A DNA stretch of 15,088 nt from NCBI GenBank assembly GCA_002476905.1, contig DLND01000044.1, positions 1 to 15,088 on the forward strand. The letters are read 5' to 3'. The position numbers and the translations under genes are program-made. This DNA is from Flavobacteriales bacterium UBA7519. GTDB taxonomy: Bacteria; Bacteroidota; Bacteroidia; Flavobacteriales; Weeksellaceae. Positions within the stretch are counted from its first letter, which is position 1. Every line of letters starts with the position of its first letter. This document shows positions 1 to 7,704 of the stretch, in pieces. Under the pieces are notes generated by a model. That model saw only the letters and a list, made by a program, of their open reading frames with translations, made no database searches and had not been told where the DNA came from.

Positions 1-22
1 GCAGTGGTTCGACGAAGTCAAA

Positions 23-760
23 TCATTCTGCTTTTGGAAGTTTTAATAATTCTTCTTTGGCAATCAGTCGGTTTTCTACAGCTTTATCTTCTTTGATTAA
101 TCCGTCCCTCAAAATCACGGTTCGCTTGCTGAATCTTGCAATATCGTCCTCGTGGGTTACGAATCCAATTGTGATTCCTTGGTCGTTGAGTTCCTGAAAA
201 AGATTCATCACTTCGTAGGAAGTTCTTGTGTCGAGATTTCCGGTCGCCTCGTCTGCCAATAGGATTATCGGATGATTGACCAACGCTCTGGCAATAGCAA
301 CTCTCTGCTGTTGTCCACCGGAAAGCTGGCTCGGAACGTGTCCCATTCTACTCTCCAGACCGACTTGTTTTAAGGCTTTCACAGCGCGCTCCCTTCTCTC
401 TTCCGCCGACACTTTGGAATTGTAGAGCAAAGGCAACTCTACGTTTTCCAGCGCGCTGGTTCTTGCCAATAAATTGTAGGACTGAAATATGAATCCGATT
501 TTGGTATTTCTGATTTCTGCCAGTTGGTTTTTGTTTAAATCTTTTACCAAAACGCCGTCCAGCTCGTAAGTTCCGGAAGATGGCTGGTCGAGACATCCCA
601 AAACATTAAGGAATGTTGATTTTCCCGAACCACTGGTTCCCATAATCGTCACAAATTCGCCTTCGTTGATGGTCAAATCGATGCCTTTCAAAGCGTGAAC
701 GATTTCGTCGCCCATTCTGAATTCGCGTTTCAGGTTTTCTATTTTGATGATGGGTTTCAT
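23..760 (-). CDS. ABC transporter ATP-binding protein, MacB/LolD type
   Basis: A 245-residue cytoplasmic ATPase that would energise an FtsX/MacB-type permease. All ABC motifs are visible: Walker A GTSGSGKST (residues 41-49), Q-loop Gln93, signature LSGGQ (146-150), Walker B IILLADE (165-171) and switch His203. The length fits a stand-alone LolD/MacB-N ATPase, not fused to a permease as in E. coli MacB. It is the last visible gene of the minus-strand efflux operon, 64 nt after the adaptor gene. Only 22 nt remain between its stop and the window edge, so the permease probably lies just outside. This placement suggests a MacAB-TolC-like macrolide, peptide or lipid exporter; the substrate cannot be read from sequence. 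The family is secure; MacB versus LolD is not decided. Confidence 0.93.
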   Translation of the reverse strand: MKPIIKIENLKREFRMGDEIVHALKGIDLTINEGEFVTIMGTSGSGKSTFLNVLGCLDQPSSGTYELDGVLVKDLNKNQLAEIRNTKIGFIFQSYNLLARTSALENVELPLLYNSKVSAEERRERAVKALKQVGLESRMGHVPSQLSGGQQQRVAIARALVNHPIILLADEATGNLDTRTSYEVMNLFQELNDQGITIGFVTHEDDIARFSKRTVILRDGLIKEDKAVENRLIAKEELLKLPKAE

Positions 761-824
761 AATAAATGATTGATGATAAATGATAATTGATTCTCAAACA
801 CTCTCACGTTTCAACGCTCCAACT

Positions 825-2078
825 TTAGTTTGGTGGACCTTGGTTAGAACTTGATTTTTTATTGTTATTGCTTGGTCTTTTTGGCATAAATGGACTGCTT
901 CCGTCAGATTCTGATTTTGCAACCGCTTCCGTTTGTTCATCCAATGATGTTACGATTTGTTCGCTTCCGGTTAATCCGCTTTTTACTTGGATGTTGATTC
1001 CGTCATTAATTCCGATTGTGATTAATTTTTGGGAAAGACTGCCGTCGTTATTTTTAATCCAAATGTATTTTTCTTTGTTTTTTCCGGTTTTGATTTCAGG
1101 AATTTTCGCTGTGATTTGATTTTGCTGATAATATTTCTGCAAAGTTTCCGTATCTGGACTGAAAGCAATTGCCGCAGCCGGAACTGTATCGATATCTTTC
1201 AATTCCTGAGTGAAAATCGTGATGGTTGCTGTTAATCCAGGTTTCAATTTTTGTTCGGGATTGTCTGCATCGATGATTACTGTGTAGGTCACAACATTCG
1301 ATTCTGTAGTTGCGGACAAACGAACCTGACGAACACGACCGCTGAATTCTTCCTGTGGATAAGCATCAACCGTGAAACTCACCCGTTGACCAACTTCTAC
1401 TCCGCCTATATCGGCTTCGTCAACATCAGCTTCCACCTGCATTTTTGTAATATCTTTTGCAATTGTGAATAATGTCGGAGTTGTCATACTGGCTGCAACG
1501 GTTTGTCCTTCTTCCACTTCTCTACTTAGGATAATTCCGTCAATCGGAGCATAAATATTGGCATAACTCAAATTGGTTCTCGCCTGCGCCAAAGCTGTTT
1601 TTCTCTGACTTACTGTTTGCTGAGAATTTTTCACCTGATAAGCCGCCTGTTCATAATCTGCTTTACTGATGACACCAGATTTGTACATATTGTTTTGACG
1701 ATTATAATTTTGCTGGTAATAATTCAGTTCGTTGAGTGATGCATTGTATTGTGCCAAAGCATTGTTCACAGATTCCTGAAGATTGGTTTTATCCAATTCC
1801 GCCAAAAGCTGACCTTTTTTCACAGGAGAATTATAATCCGCATAGATATGATTGATAATTCCTGAAACTTGCGTTCCGACCTCCACTTGATCCACGGGTT
1901 CCACCGTTCCGGTTGCGGTAACAGAAGTTGTGACATTCTGTTTGGACAATTTCACAGTTTGAACAGCGATATTCGCTTTTTTCTCTGTCGTAAAATATTT
2001 GTATCCGAAGAATACGACAATCGCTGCAACAAGAACAATAATGGAGTTTTTGAAGTATTTTTTATATTTTGAATTCAT
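825..2078 (-). CDS. Periplasmic adaptor (membrane fusion) protein, MacA/HlyD family
   Basis: A 417-residue adaptor that links an inner-membrane pump to a TolC channel. An N-terminal anchor (about residues 9-27, NSIIVLVAAIVVFFGYKYF) precedes a first lipoyl half-motif (about 68-94, containing VSGIINHIYADYNSPVKKG). A Gln/Asn-rich helical hairpin (about 95-170) follows, then the second lipoyl half (YAPIDGIILSREVEEGQTV) and beta-barrel/membrane-proximal domains. The last 30 or so residues form a Ser/Asn/Pro/Lys-rich tail with no visible fold. It lies between the TolC-like gene (211 nt upstream) and the ABC ATPase (64 nt downstream), all on the minus strand, which supports the MacA assignment over the adaptors of RND pumps. 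The 211-nt gap before it could hold its own promoter, though I see no clear consensus there. Confidence 0.92.
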   Translation of the reverse strand: MNSKYKKYFKNSIIVLVAAIVVFFGYKYFTTEKKANIAVQTVKLSKQNVTTSVTATGTVEPVDQVEVGTQVSGIINHIYADYNSPVKKGQLLAELDKTNLQESVNNALAQYNASLNELNYYQQNYNRQNNMYKSGVISKADYEQAAYQVKNSQQTVSQRKTALAQARTNLSYANIYAPIDGIILSREVEEGQTVAASMTTPTLFTIAKDITKMQVEADVDEADIGGVEVGQRVSFTVDAYPQEEFSGRVRQVRLSATTESNVVTYTVIIDADNPEQKLKPGLTATITIFTQELKDIDTVPAAAIAFSPDTETLQKYYQQNQITAKIPEIKTGKNKEKYIWIKNNDGSLSQKLITIGINDGINIQVKSGLTGSEQIVTSLDEQTEAVAKSESDGSSPFMPKRPSNNNKKSSSNQGPPN

Positions 2079-2289
2079 AGCTCTGGATTTTTAATTTCTT
2101 TTTCTGAATCATTTATGCTTGATTTTCACTAATGATTTTTTGTTTTTAAACATTAAGTATTTAAGTTAAATGCCTTAATATCTTATTCAAATTGATTTAT
2201 CAATTCTTAAATATTCAATTTTTTAATTTCCTAAAATTCTTAATGTTAAATTTTTAAGGAATAAACAAGTTTATTCTTATTGAGATATT

Positions 2290-3165
2290 TTAGTTTGCTG
2301 TTAATGTTTTCCCTTGATAGAAATTCAATAACTGCGTGTATAAAACTGACATATATTTTGATTGCAGATAGGTTTGCTCGTTGGCCAGATAAGTGTTTCG
2401 GCTTACTGCCAATTCCGTTGTCGTCAAGCCTCCGAATTCATATTTTTTACTGGCTAAATCATAAGCCAGTTTTGCGTTGTCTCTCGCTACTTTCGATGAT
2501 TTTTGCTGAGCCTGATTCGCGATTGCATTTTGCCAAGCGGTTTCTATCGAAGAATACAAGGTTTTGCTTGCACTGATTTTGTCTAATTTATTCTGTTCGA
2601 TATCGATTTGAGCTAATTTGACATTCGTATCATTTTGCTTTTTCGAGAGTATTGGAACATTCAATGATAAACCAACGGACTTGTTGAAATTATTTTTAAA
2701 CTGATTAAAATAGCTGTAATCCTGTGTGCTTGTAAAACCTGTATTCAAACCTGCAGTTGCAGAAAGTGTCGGTTTGTAACCTGCTTTTGTGATTTCAAGT
2801 GCTTTTTGGTCGAGAATCATTTTGTTTTGTTCGATTTGAAGATTCAGCTTATTGCCCTGATAAATCGTCATATTTCCACTCAACCCAAAACTATTTGACA
2901 AGATATTTTGATTCACAAATGAACTCGTAATCGGGTCGATACTGGAACCATTTGTCAAACCGAGAGATGTAGTTCCGTAAATGGTCGGAAGTTTGTTATT
3001 CATCTGCTGTTGATAATTCAAAGAAGCAGTTGTCTTGTCCAAAACCGTTTTCTTTACAGTAATGTTGTTTTTTACAGCGTAATCTAGACAATCCTCTAGC
3101 GTCCATACTTTTTGAGCCGGAGCAAGGATTCCGATGAAAAGCGCTATGATGATATATTTTTGCAT
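2290..3165 (-). CDS. TolC-family outer-membrane efflux protein with apparent internal deletion
   Basis: This reads as a TolC-like outer-membrane factor, but at 291 residues it is far short of the roughly 430-480 usual for the family. A signal peptide (about 1-17) is followed by the typical start of mature flavobacterial TolC proteins (QKVWTLEDCLDYAVKNN). Repeat 1 shows both strand regions (about 62-75 and 91-105) and the start of its long helix (NKLNLQIEQNK). At residue 120/121 (about 2800-2810) the sequence jumps straight to KALEITKAGYKPTLSATAG, which in relatives opens the second repeat's strands. Both strands and the last long helix pair of repeat 2 are then present to the end. The helical hairpin of repeat 1 is therefore missing, with the frame kept. 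It heads the efflux operon. Such a protein is unlikely to build a normal TolC tunnel; it may be an in-frame pseudogene. The family is sure; the deletion is judged against remembered relatives. Confidence 0.85.
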   Translation of the reverse strand: MQKYIIIALFIGILAPAQKVWTLEDCLDYAVKNNITVKKTVLDKTTASLNYQQQMNNKLPTIYGTTSLGLTNGSSIDPITSSFVNQNILSNSFGLSGNMTIYQGNKLNLQIEQNKMILDQKALEITKAGYKPTLSATAGLNTGFTSTQDYSYFNQFKNNFNKSVGLSLNVPILSKKQNDTNVKLAQIDIEQNKLDKISASKTLYSSIETAWQNAIANQAQQKSSKVARDNAKLAYDLASKKYEFGGLTTTELAVSRNTYLANEQTYLQSKYMSVLYTQLLNFYQGKTLTAN

Positions 3166-3186
3166 TGTTCGTCTGTTTTACGGGAA

Positions 3187-3218
3187 CAAAGTTGTTGCAT
3201 ATAGAAAATAATATCAAA
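3187..3218 (-). promoter_or_regulatory. Predicted promoter of the efflux operon
   Basis: On the minus strand a TTTG (-33 type, 3215-3218) is separated by 20 nt from CAACTTTG (3187-3194), which differs at one base from the Bacteroidetes -7 consensus TAnnTTTG. The expected start of transcription is about 15 nt before the TolC-like start codon. This is pattern-based only. Confidence 0.5.
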
Positions 3219-3275
3219 TCTTTTCGACGAACAGCAGGATTTTATGGAAGAACAGCTTTACTCTATCGTTAATTA

Positions 3276-3318
3276 TTTGTTGTTCTTGCTCGTTTTCAAC
3301 TAAAATTTCTTTATTTTG
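3276..3318 (+). promoter_or_regulatory. Possible thyA promoter
   Basis: TTATTTTG (3311-3318) resembles TAnnTTTG with one mismatch and lies 24 nt before the thyA ATG. Upstream TTTG/CTTG matches (3276-3279, 3285-3288) are not at ideal spacing. This is a weak call, supported mainly by its position in the divergent gap. Confidence 0.3.
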
Positions 3319-3342
3319 TATTTATAATTTTTAGCTTTCATA

Positions 3343-4137
3343 ATGCAAAACTACCTGGATTTACTTCAACATATTTTAGACAACGGAACCGATAAAACCG
3401 ACAGAACAGGAACTGGAACACGCAGTGTTTTTGGTTACCAGTTGCGTTATGATTTGTCAAAAGGATTTCCTTTGGTAACTACAAAAAAAGTTCATTTGAA
3501 ATCTATTATATATGAATTGCTTTGGTTTATAAAAGGCGACACGAATATCAAATACTTGACTGACAATGGTGTTTCAATCTGGAACGAATGGGCAGATGAA
3601 AACGGAGATTTGGGTCCAGTTTACGGCGCACAATGGAGAAGCTGGAGCGGAGCAGATGGAAAAGTGGTTGACCAATTTTCGGAAGTGATTGAACAAATCA
3701 AGAAAAACCCAGATTCCCGAAGATTAATTGTTTCCGCTTGGAACGCTGCCGAAATCCCGAATATGGCTTTGGCGCCTTGTCACACTTTGTTTCAGTTTTA
3801 TGTTGCGGATGGAAAATTGTCGCTTCAGTTGTACCAAAGAAGTGCGGATGTTTTCTTGGGTGTTCCTTTCAACATCGCTAGTTATGCGCTTTTATTGATG
3901 ATGGTTGCACAGGTTACGGGGCTTGAAGTTGGCGATTACGTTCATACTTTCGGGGATGTTCATATTTACAATAATCACTTTGAGCAGGTTCAGAAACAGC
4001 TTTCAAGAGAAACAAGACCTTTACCCACGATGAAACTGAATCCAGAAATCAAAGATATTTTTGATTTTGATTTTGAGGATTTTACTTTAGAAAATTATGA
4101 CCCGCATCCGGGAATTAAAGCGCCGGTGGCGATTTAA
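3343..4137 (+). CDS. thyA: Thymidylate synthase
   Basis: This enzyme methylates dUMP to dTMP using 5,10-methylene-tetrahydrofolate, in the cytoplasm. At 264 residues it has the same length as E. coli ThyA and collinear motifs. Near the N terminus is the phosphate-binding [12 protein letters not shown] loop. Mid-protein there is RRLIVSAWN, then the catalytic Cys146 in [32 protein letters not shown] supplies nucleotide and folate contacts, HIYNNH follows, and the C terminus PVAI closes over the active site. The gene is complete with no missing key residue. It is divergent from the efflux operon. No terminator hairpin is visible after it, so transcripts may run into the toxin-antitoxin pair that starts 45 nt downstream. 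A folA partner, often near thyA, is not in this window. Confidence 0.98.
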   Translation: MQNYLDLLQHILDNGTDKTDRTGTGTRSVFGYQLRYDLSKGFPLVTTKKVHLKSIIYELLWFIKGDTNIKYLTDNGVSIWNEWADENGDLGPVYGAQWRSWSGADGKVVDQFSEVIEQIKKNPDSRRLIVSAWNAAEIPNMALAPCHTLFQFYVADGKLSLQLYQRSADVFLGVPFNIASYALLLMMVAQVTGLEVGDYVHTFGDVHIYNNHFEQVQKQLSRETRPLPTMKLNPEIKDIFDFDFEDFTLENYDPHPGIKAPVAI

Positions 4138-4165
4138 GTTTTTAGTAATAAATTCATTAACTTTG
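4133..4165 (+). promoter_or_regulatory. Predicted promoter of the toxin-antitoxin module
   Basis: TAACTTTG (4158-4165) is an exact TAnnTTTG -7 element, 17 nt before the antitoxin ATG. TTTA (4133-4136), 21 nt upstream, could act as the -33 element and overlaps the end of thyA. The module therefore seems to carry its own promoter, with a very short leader. Confidence 0.5.
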
Positions 4166-4182
4166 ATTAAAATCCTGAAATT

Positions 4183-4425
4183 ATGGAAATTAGAATCAGT
4201 TTAGACGAATATGCAGATGTTCCTTTCATTAAAAAACTTTTGTCGCAGATAAAAGGAATTAAGAATGTTGAGATTACTGAGGGTGATAAGACTTATTCTT
4301 GGGAAGAGATTGAAAATTCTGATGAATTTAAACAATTAATTGAACAGAGCAGAAATCAAATAAAACACGGAGAATATGAGGAGTTCTCAGATGAATTAAT
4401 TGATTCTATCTTTAATAAAAAATGA
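4183..4425 (+). CDS. Putative antitoxin of a type II toxin-antitoxin module
   Basis: An 80-residue acidic protein that I do not recognise by name. The N-terminal part (1-35) looks like a short beta-alpha unit. The C-terminal half (about 40-80, with TYSWEEIENSDEFKQLIEQS and a final Asp/Glu-rich helix) resembles the toxin-wrapping tail of antitoxins paired with RelE/ParE toxins. The main evidence is context: its stop codon overlaps the next gene's start by 4 nt (ATGA), and that gene encodes a RelE/ParE-like protein. No clear DNA-binding helix-turn-helix or ribbon-helix-helix is visible, so autoregulation cannot be inferred. Base composition is more AT-rich than in thyA, consistent with transfer. 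Confidence 0.65.
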   Translation: MEIRISLDEYADVPFIKKLLSQIKGIKNVEITEGDKTYSWEEIENSDEFKQLIEQSRNQIKHGEYEEFSDELIDSIFNKK

Positions 4426-4727
4426 AAATAGTTTTTTCAAAAGATGCTATTAAAAGTCTTCAAGAAATAACTAATTTTTTGAATTATCGCTGGACTCAGA
4501 AAGAATTAAAACTATTCAAAACTGATTTGAAGAAATTTAAACAATCATTGAATGATAAAATAATTTCTTATCCTACAGTAGATTCAGACAATAAATTAAG
4601 ATTTGCTTTATTAGGAAAGAAACAAGTGAAAGTATATTTTGACATTCAGGCTGATTCTGTTGAAATCTTATTATTTTTACCTTCAAAAGGTAATCCTGAA
4701 AACGTAATAAAACTTTTAGGGAAATAA
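4422..4727 (+). CDS. RelE/ParE-family toxin
   Basis: A 101-residue, lysine-rich protein (17 Lys) with the RelE/ParE layout: an N-terminal strand (KIVFSKDAIKSL), two helices (about 11-50), a proline turn, then a three-strand sheet (LRFALLGKKQVKVYFDI, then SVEILLFLP) and a short tail. Such toxins either cut mRNA on the ribosome (RelE) or poison gyrase (ParE); the sequence does not decide which. The overlap with the upstream gene indicates coupled translation, and a terminator follows directly. It is intact, so the module may be active. Confidence 0.78.
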   Translation: MKIVFSKDAIKSLQEITNFLNYRWTQKELKLFKTDLKKFKQSLNDKIISYPTVDSDNKLRFALLGKKQVKVYFDIQADSVEILLFLPSKGNPENVIKLLGK

Positions 4728-4733
4728 AAATAT

Positions 4734-4758
4734 AGTGAAGTCAACCTTCACTTTTTTT
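4734..4758 (+). terminator. Rho-independent terminator after the toxin gene
   Basis: A perfect 7-bp stem AGTGAAG / CTTCACT (4734-4740, 4746-4752) with loop TCAAC is followed by a run of T. It lies 7 nt after the toxin stop and separates the module from the M1 peptidase gene. Confidence 0.75.
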
Positions 4759-4824
4759 GTAACAATTCTTTAAAATAAAATACTTATAAAACTTTAAAAT
4801 AACATCGATTATAAATTCGGAAGA

Positions 4825-7335
4825 ATGAAAAAAATATTCATTGCGGCACTTTTCCTAGGTGCAATTTTTAATTCAAATGTTGCTTTTGCACAAACGGAAA
4901 CCTCTGGAAGAAAAGTTCCTTACAGAGCGACGCATACCAAAACGACAGAGCTAAAACATACCAAGCTGAAAGTCAATTTCGATTATCAGAAAGAACAAAT
5001 GAACGGCGAAGAATGGCTGACTGCTAGTCCGTTTTTTTATGCAACCAACGAATTGGTTCTTGATGCAAAAGGAATGTTGATTCACGAAGTGGCTTTGGAT
5101 AAAAATGGTTCCAAGTCGCCTCTTAAATTCGATTATAAAAATGATGAGCTAAAAATCACACTAGATAAAACTTATCAGAAAAATCAGGATTATACAGTTT
5201 ACATCAAATATACAGCACGTCCAAATGAAGTAAAACAAGCTGGAAGTGCAGCGATTAACGATGCGAAAGGTCTTTATTTCATCAATCCTCAAGGCAAAGA
5301 CCCAGATAAGCCGACTCAAATCTGGACTCAGGGCGAAACAGAATCTTCATCTGCTTGGTTCCCAACAATTGATAAATCCAACCAAAAAACAACTCAGGAA
5401 ATCTATATGACTGTTCCTGATAAATACGTAACACTATCCAACGGAATTCTGAAAGATTCTCAAAAAGAATCCGGAAATATGAGAACCGACCATTGGGTAA
5501 TGGATAAGAGACATTCGACTTATCTTTTCTTTATGGGCGTTGGAGAATATGCTGTGGTGAAAGACAAGTGGAGAAATATTCCAGTAGATTATTATATCGA
5601 GAAGGAATATGAGCCTTATGCAAAACAGATTTACGGCAACACGCCAGAGATGATTGAGTTTTTCTCTAAAAAATTAGGCTACGATTATCCTTGGGCAAAA
5701 TATGCGCAAATCTCAGGAAGAGATTATGTTTCCGGAGCTATGGAAAATACAACAGCAACGCTTCACGGAAGTGATATTCTTCAAAAGCCTGGACAATTAA
5801 TCGATGAGAATAAATGGGAAGACACCATCGCTCACGAATTGTTCCATCATTGGTTTGGAGATTTGGTTACGGCGGAAAGCTGGAGCAATTTGACTGTTAA
5901 CGAATCTTTTGCTAATTATTCAGAATATCTCTGGAACGAATATAAGTACGGGAAAGATCAGGCAGATTATCATCAGATGGAAGATGTGAACCTTTACATT
6001 CACAATCCTGGAGATTTCAAAAAAGATTTGGTAAGATTCGATTATGCTTCTCGTGAGGATGTTTTCGATTTGGTAACTTATCAAAAAGGTGGAGGCATTC
6101 TTCATATGCTGAGAAATTATCTGGGCGATGATGCTTTCTTCGCAGGAATCACGGAGTTTCTTAAAACTTATGAATATGAAAATGCAGAAGCTCATCAATT
6201 AAGATTAGCTTTTGAGAAAGTGTCTGGAAAGGATTTGAACTGGTTCTTCAACCAATGGTATTTTGGAAGCGGACACCCGAAATTGAATTATACTTCAACT
6301 TACGAGCCTGTTAAAAAACAAATTACTTTAGTAATTAATCAATCTCAGGATCAGCCTTTCGAATTTCCTTTGGCAATCGATGTTTATGATAATGGGAAAC
6401 CAAAGCGTTTCAATGTTTGGGTAAATGCGAAAGCTAAGAACAGTTTCACTTTTGATTCTTCTAAAACACCTGATTTAATCAATATCAACGCAGACGGAAT
6501 CCTGGTTACAGATGTTACCGATTCTAAAACTCCTGAACAAAACTTATTACAGTTTACAGGTTCGAAAGAATTAAAAAGTAAATATGCTGCTTTAGAAGGC
6601 ATTGAAAAAGCCGATGCAAAAAGCCCTGCCGTTATCAAATTATTAGCAGCTGCAATTAAAGATCCGTACTTCAGAATCAGAGAGAAAGCTTTGGAACAGA
6701 TTGATCTTTCTAATACTGATCAAGCAAAAGCATTAACGGCAGAAGTTGAAAAATTAGCTTCCAACGATCCAAAAACTCTGGTTCAAGCTGCCGCAATTAC
6801 TGCTCTTACAAAAACTAAAAATGCTAAGTACGCTTCGGTTTATGAAAAAGGACTGTCTGCTGTTTCTAATGCTGTAAAAGGTGCTTCACTAGCAGGAATT
6901 GCAGAATTAGACCCTTCAAAAGCGGTGACAGCAATAGAAAATATTGACCTGAATGGTGCGTCCGATGATTTGATATCTAAGTTGCTTCCTCTTATTGTAT
7001 CCAAAAAGATTGAAAAGCAGATGCCGGCAATCGGAACTACTGTGGCTTTTTACCCGTTCATCAAATTCCAAGATCCGACGCTTGGCAAATCTGCGGAAGA
7101 GGGTTACAACTGGATAATGTCTTCGGACAACCTGAAAGCGACAGAAAAAGTAACCAAAGTTCTACAACAGGCTAAATCTCAAATGCCGGATAATCCTCAA
7201 GTAAAAATGATGATTGTGCAAATGTTGAAAGACGGACTTGCAAAGAAAATGGAGGTTCTGAAAGCAAACCCAAACAGCGCAACAATCAATCAACAAATTG
7301 ATGCTATCAACAAAGCAATTGAAGCGTTTAAATAA
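4825..7335 (+). CDS. Secreted M1-family zinc metallopeptidase (aminopeptidase)
   Basis: An 836-residue protein with a signal peptide (about 1-22, ending AFA|Q), so exported to the periplasm or cell surface. It should remove N-terminal residues from peptides using one zinc ion. The exopeptidase motif GAMEN is at 304-308. The zinc site HEXXH is HELFH (His337, Glu338, His341) with third ligand Glu360 in NES. Tyr419 in YQKGGG fits the catalytic tyrosine. The N-terminal beta domain runs to about residue 230. After about 560 comes a long Ala/Lys-rich helical region that reads like HEAT/ARM repeats (AALEGIEKADAKSPAVIKLL and similar), as in other large M1 enzymes. All catalytic residues are present. 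No sorting domain is seen at the C terminus. It stands alone between two terminators, suggesting its own transcript, though I found no clear promoter. Confidence 0.95.
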   Translation: MKKIFIAALFLGAIFNSNVAFAQTETSGRKVPYRATHTKTTELKHTKLKVNFDYQKEQMNGEEWLTASPFFYATNELVLDAKGMLIHEVALDKNGSKSPLKFDYKNDELKITLDKTYQKNQDYTVYIKYTARPNEVKQAGSAAINDAKGLYFINPQGKDPDKPTQIWTQGETESSSAWFPTIDKSNQKTTQEIYMTVPDKYVTLSNGILKDSQKESGNMRTDHWVMDKRHSTYLFFMGVGEYAVVKDKWRNIPVDYYIEKEYEPYAKQIYGNTPEMIEFFSKKLGYDYPWAKYAQISGRDYVSGAMENTTATLHGSDILQKPGQLIDENKWEDTIAHELFHHWFGDLVTAESWSNLTVNESFANYSEYLWNEYKYGKDQADYHQMEDVNLYIHNPGDFKKDLVRFDYASREDVFDLVTYQKGGGILHMLRNYLGDDAFFAGITEFLKTYEYENAEAHQLRLAFEKVSGKDLNWFFNQWYFGSGHPKLNYTSTYEPVKKQITLVINQSQDQPFEFPLAIDVYDNGKPKRFNVWVNAKAKNSFTFDSSKTPDLININADGILVTDVTDSKTPEQNLLQFTGSKELKSKYAALEGIEKADAKSPAVIKLLAAAIKDPYFRIREKALEQIDLSNTDQAKALTAEVEKLASNDPKTLVQAAAITALTKTKNAKYASVYEKGLSAVSNAVKGASLAGIAELDPSKAVTAIENIDLNGASDDLISKLLPLIVSKKIEKQMPAIGTTVAFYPFIKFQDPTLGKSAEEGYNWIMSSDNLKATEKVTKVLQQAKSQMPDNPQVKMMIVQMLKDGLAKKMEVLKANPNSATINQQIDAINKAIEAFK

Positions 7336-7373
7336 TTAATTGATAACTGAAATTATTGAAATTTATAACAAAG

Positions 7374-7402
7374 AAGCCATCTCGATTGAGATGGCTTTTG
7401 CT
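7374..7402. terminator. Terminator hairpin between convergent genes
   Basis: A 10-bp perfect stem AAGCCATCTC / GAGATGGCTT (7374-7383, 7388-7397) with loop GATT. On the plus strand it is followed by TTTGCTTT, fitting termination of the M1 peptidase gene. On the minus strand the following bases are also T-rich (CTTTGTT), so it may serve the converging alkyltransferase-like gene too. Confidence 0.75.
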
Positions 7403-7702
7403 TTATAATTCTTCCAAAGGGTTCCAAAATAACTTTTTAAAATCCTTAATCTGACCATTTTCCTGCACAACAACATTTTCAATTTCGAGCCTTTCCCGAA
7501 ACGATGGAACAGATAGTTTTCCAGAGCTATTGATGACACGATGTGCAGGAACATCCTTCGGACAAACGCCCATCGCGTGCCCGACCTGCCGGGAATGATT
7601 TGGATAGCCTACAGCTTTTGCAATAGCGCCGTAAGTGGAAATTTTGCCTTTCGGTATAAGCCTGACGACCTGATAAACTTGCTGTTTGAATAACTCTTCC
7701 AC
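7403..7702 (-). CDS. Alkyltransferase-like (ATL) protein, MGMT family without the active-site cysteine
   Basis: A 99-residue protein matching the C-terminal DNA-binding domain of O6-alkylguanine-DNA alkyltransferases. The helix-turn-helix region STYGAIAKAVGYPNHSRQVG (23-42) contains the likely arginine finger Arg38. The family motif PCHRV reads PAHRV (52-56), so the methyl-accepting Cys is Ala53. By family knowledge such ATL proteins bind O6-alkylguanine and hand it to nucleotide excision repair rather than repairing it themselves. The start is GTG at 7702: in this frame I see no ATG upstream within the neighbouring gene. It lies 2 nt after the DUF5686 stop (TAG CA GTG), so it is probably translated by coupling in the same transcript. 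Confidence 0.88.
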   Translation of the reverse strand: MEELFKQQVYQVVRLIPKGKISTYGAIAKAVGYPNHSRQVGHAMGVCPKDVPAHRVINSSGKLSVPSFRERLEIENVVVQENGQIKDFKKLFWNPLEEL

Positions 7703-7704
7703 TG

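Noticed and set aside
2259..2276. Palindrome GAATAAAC AA GTTTATTC 13 nt after the TolC-like stop, possible terminator or attenuator
   Set aside because: The stem is AT-rich with a 2-nt loop and no clear T-run. The adaptor gene downstream seems to belong to the same operon.
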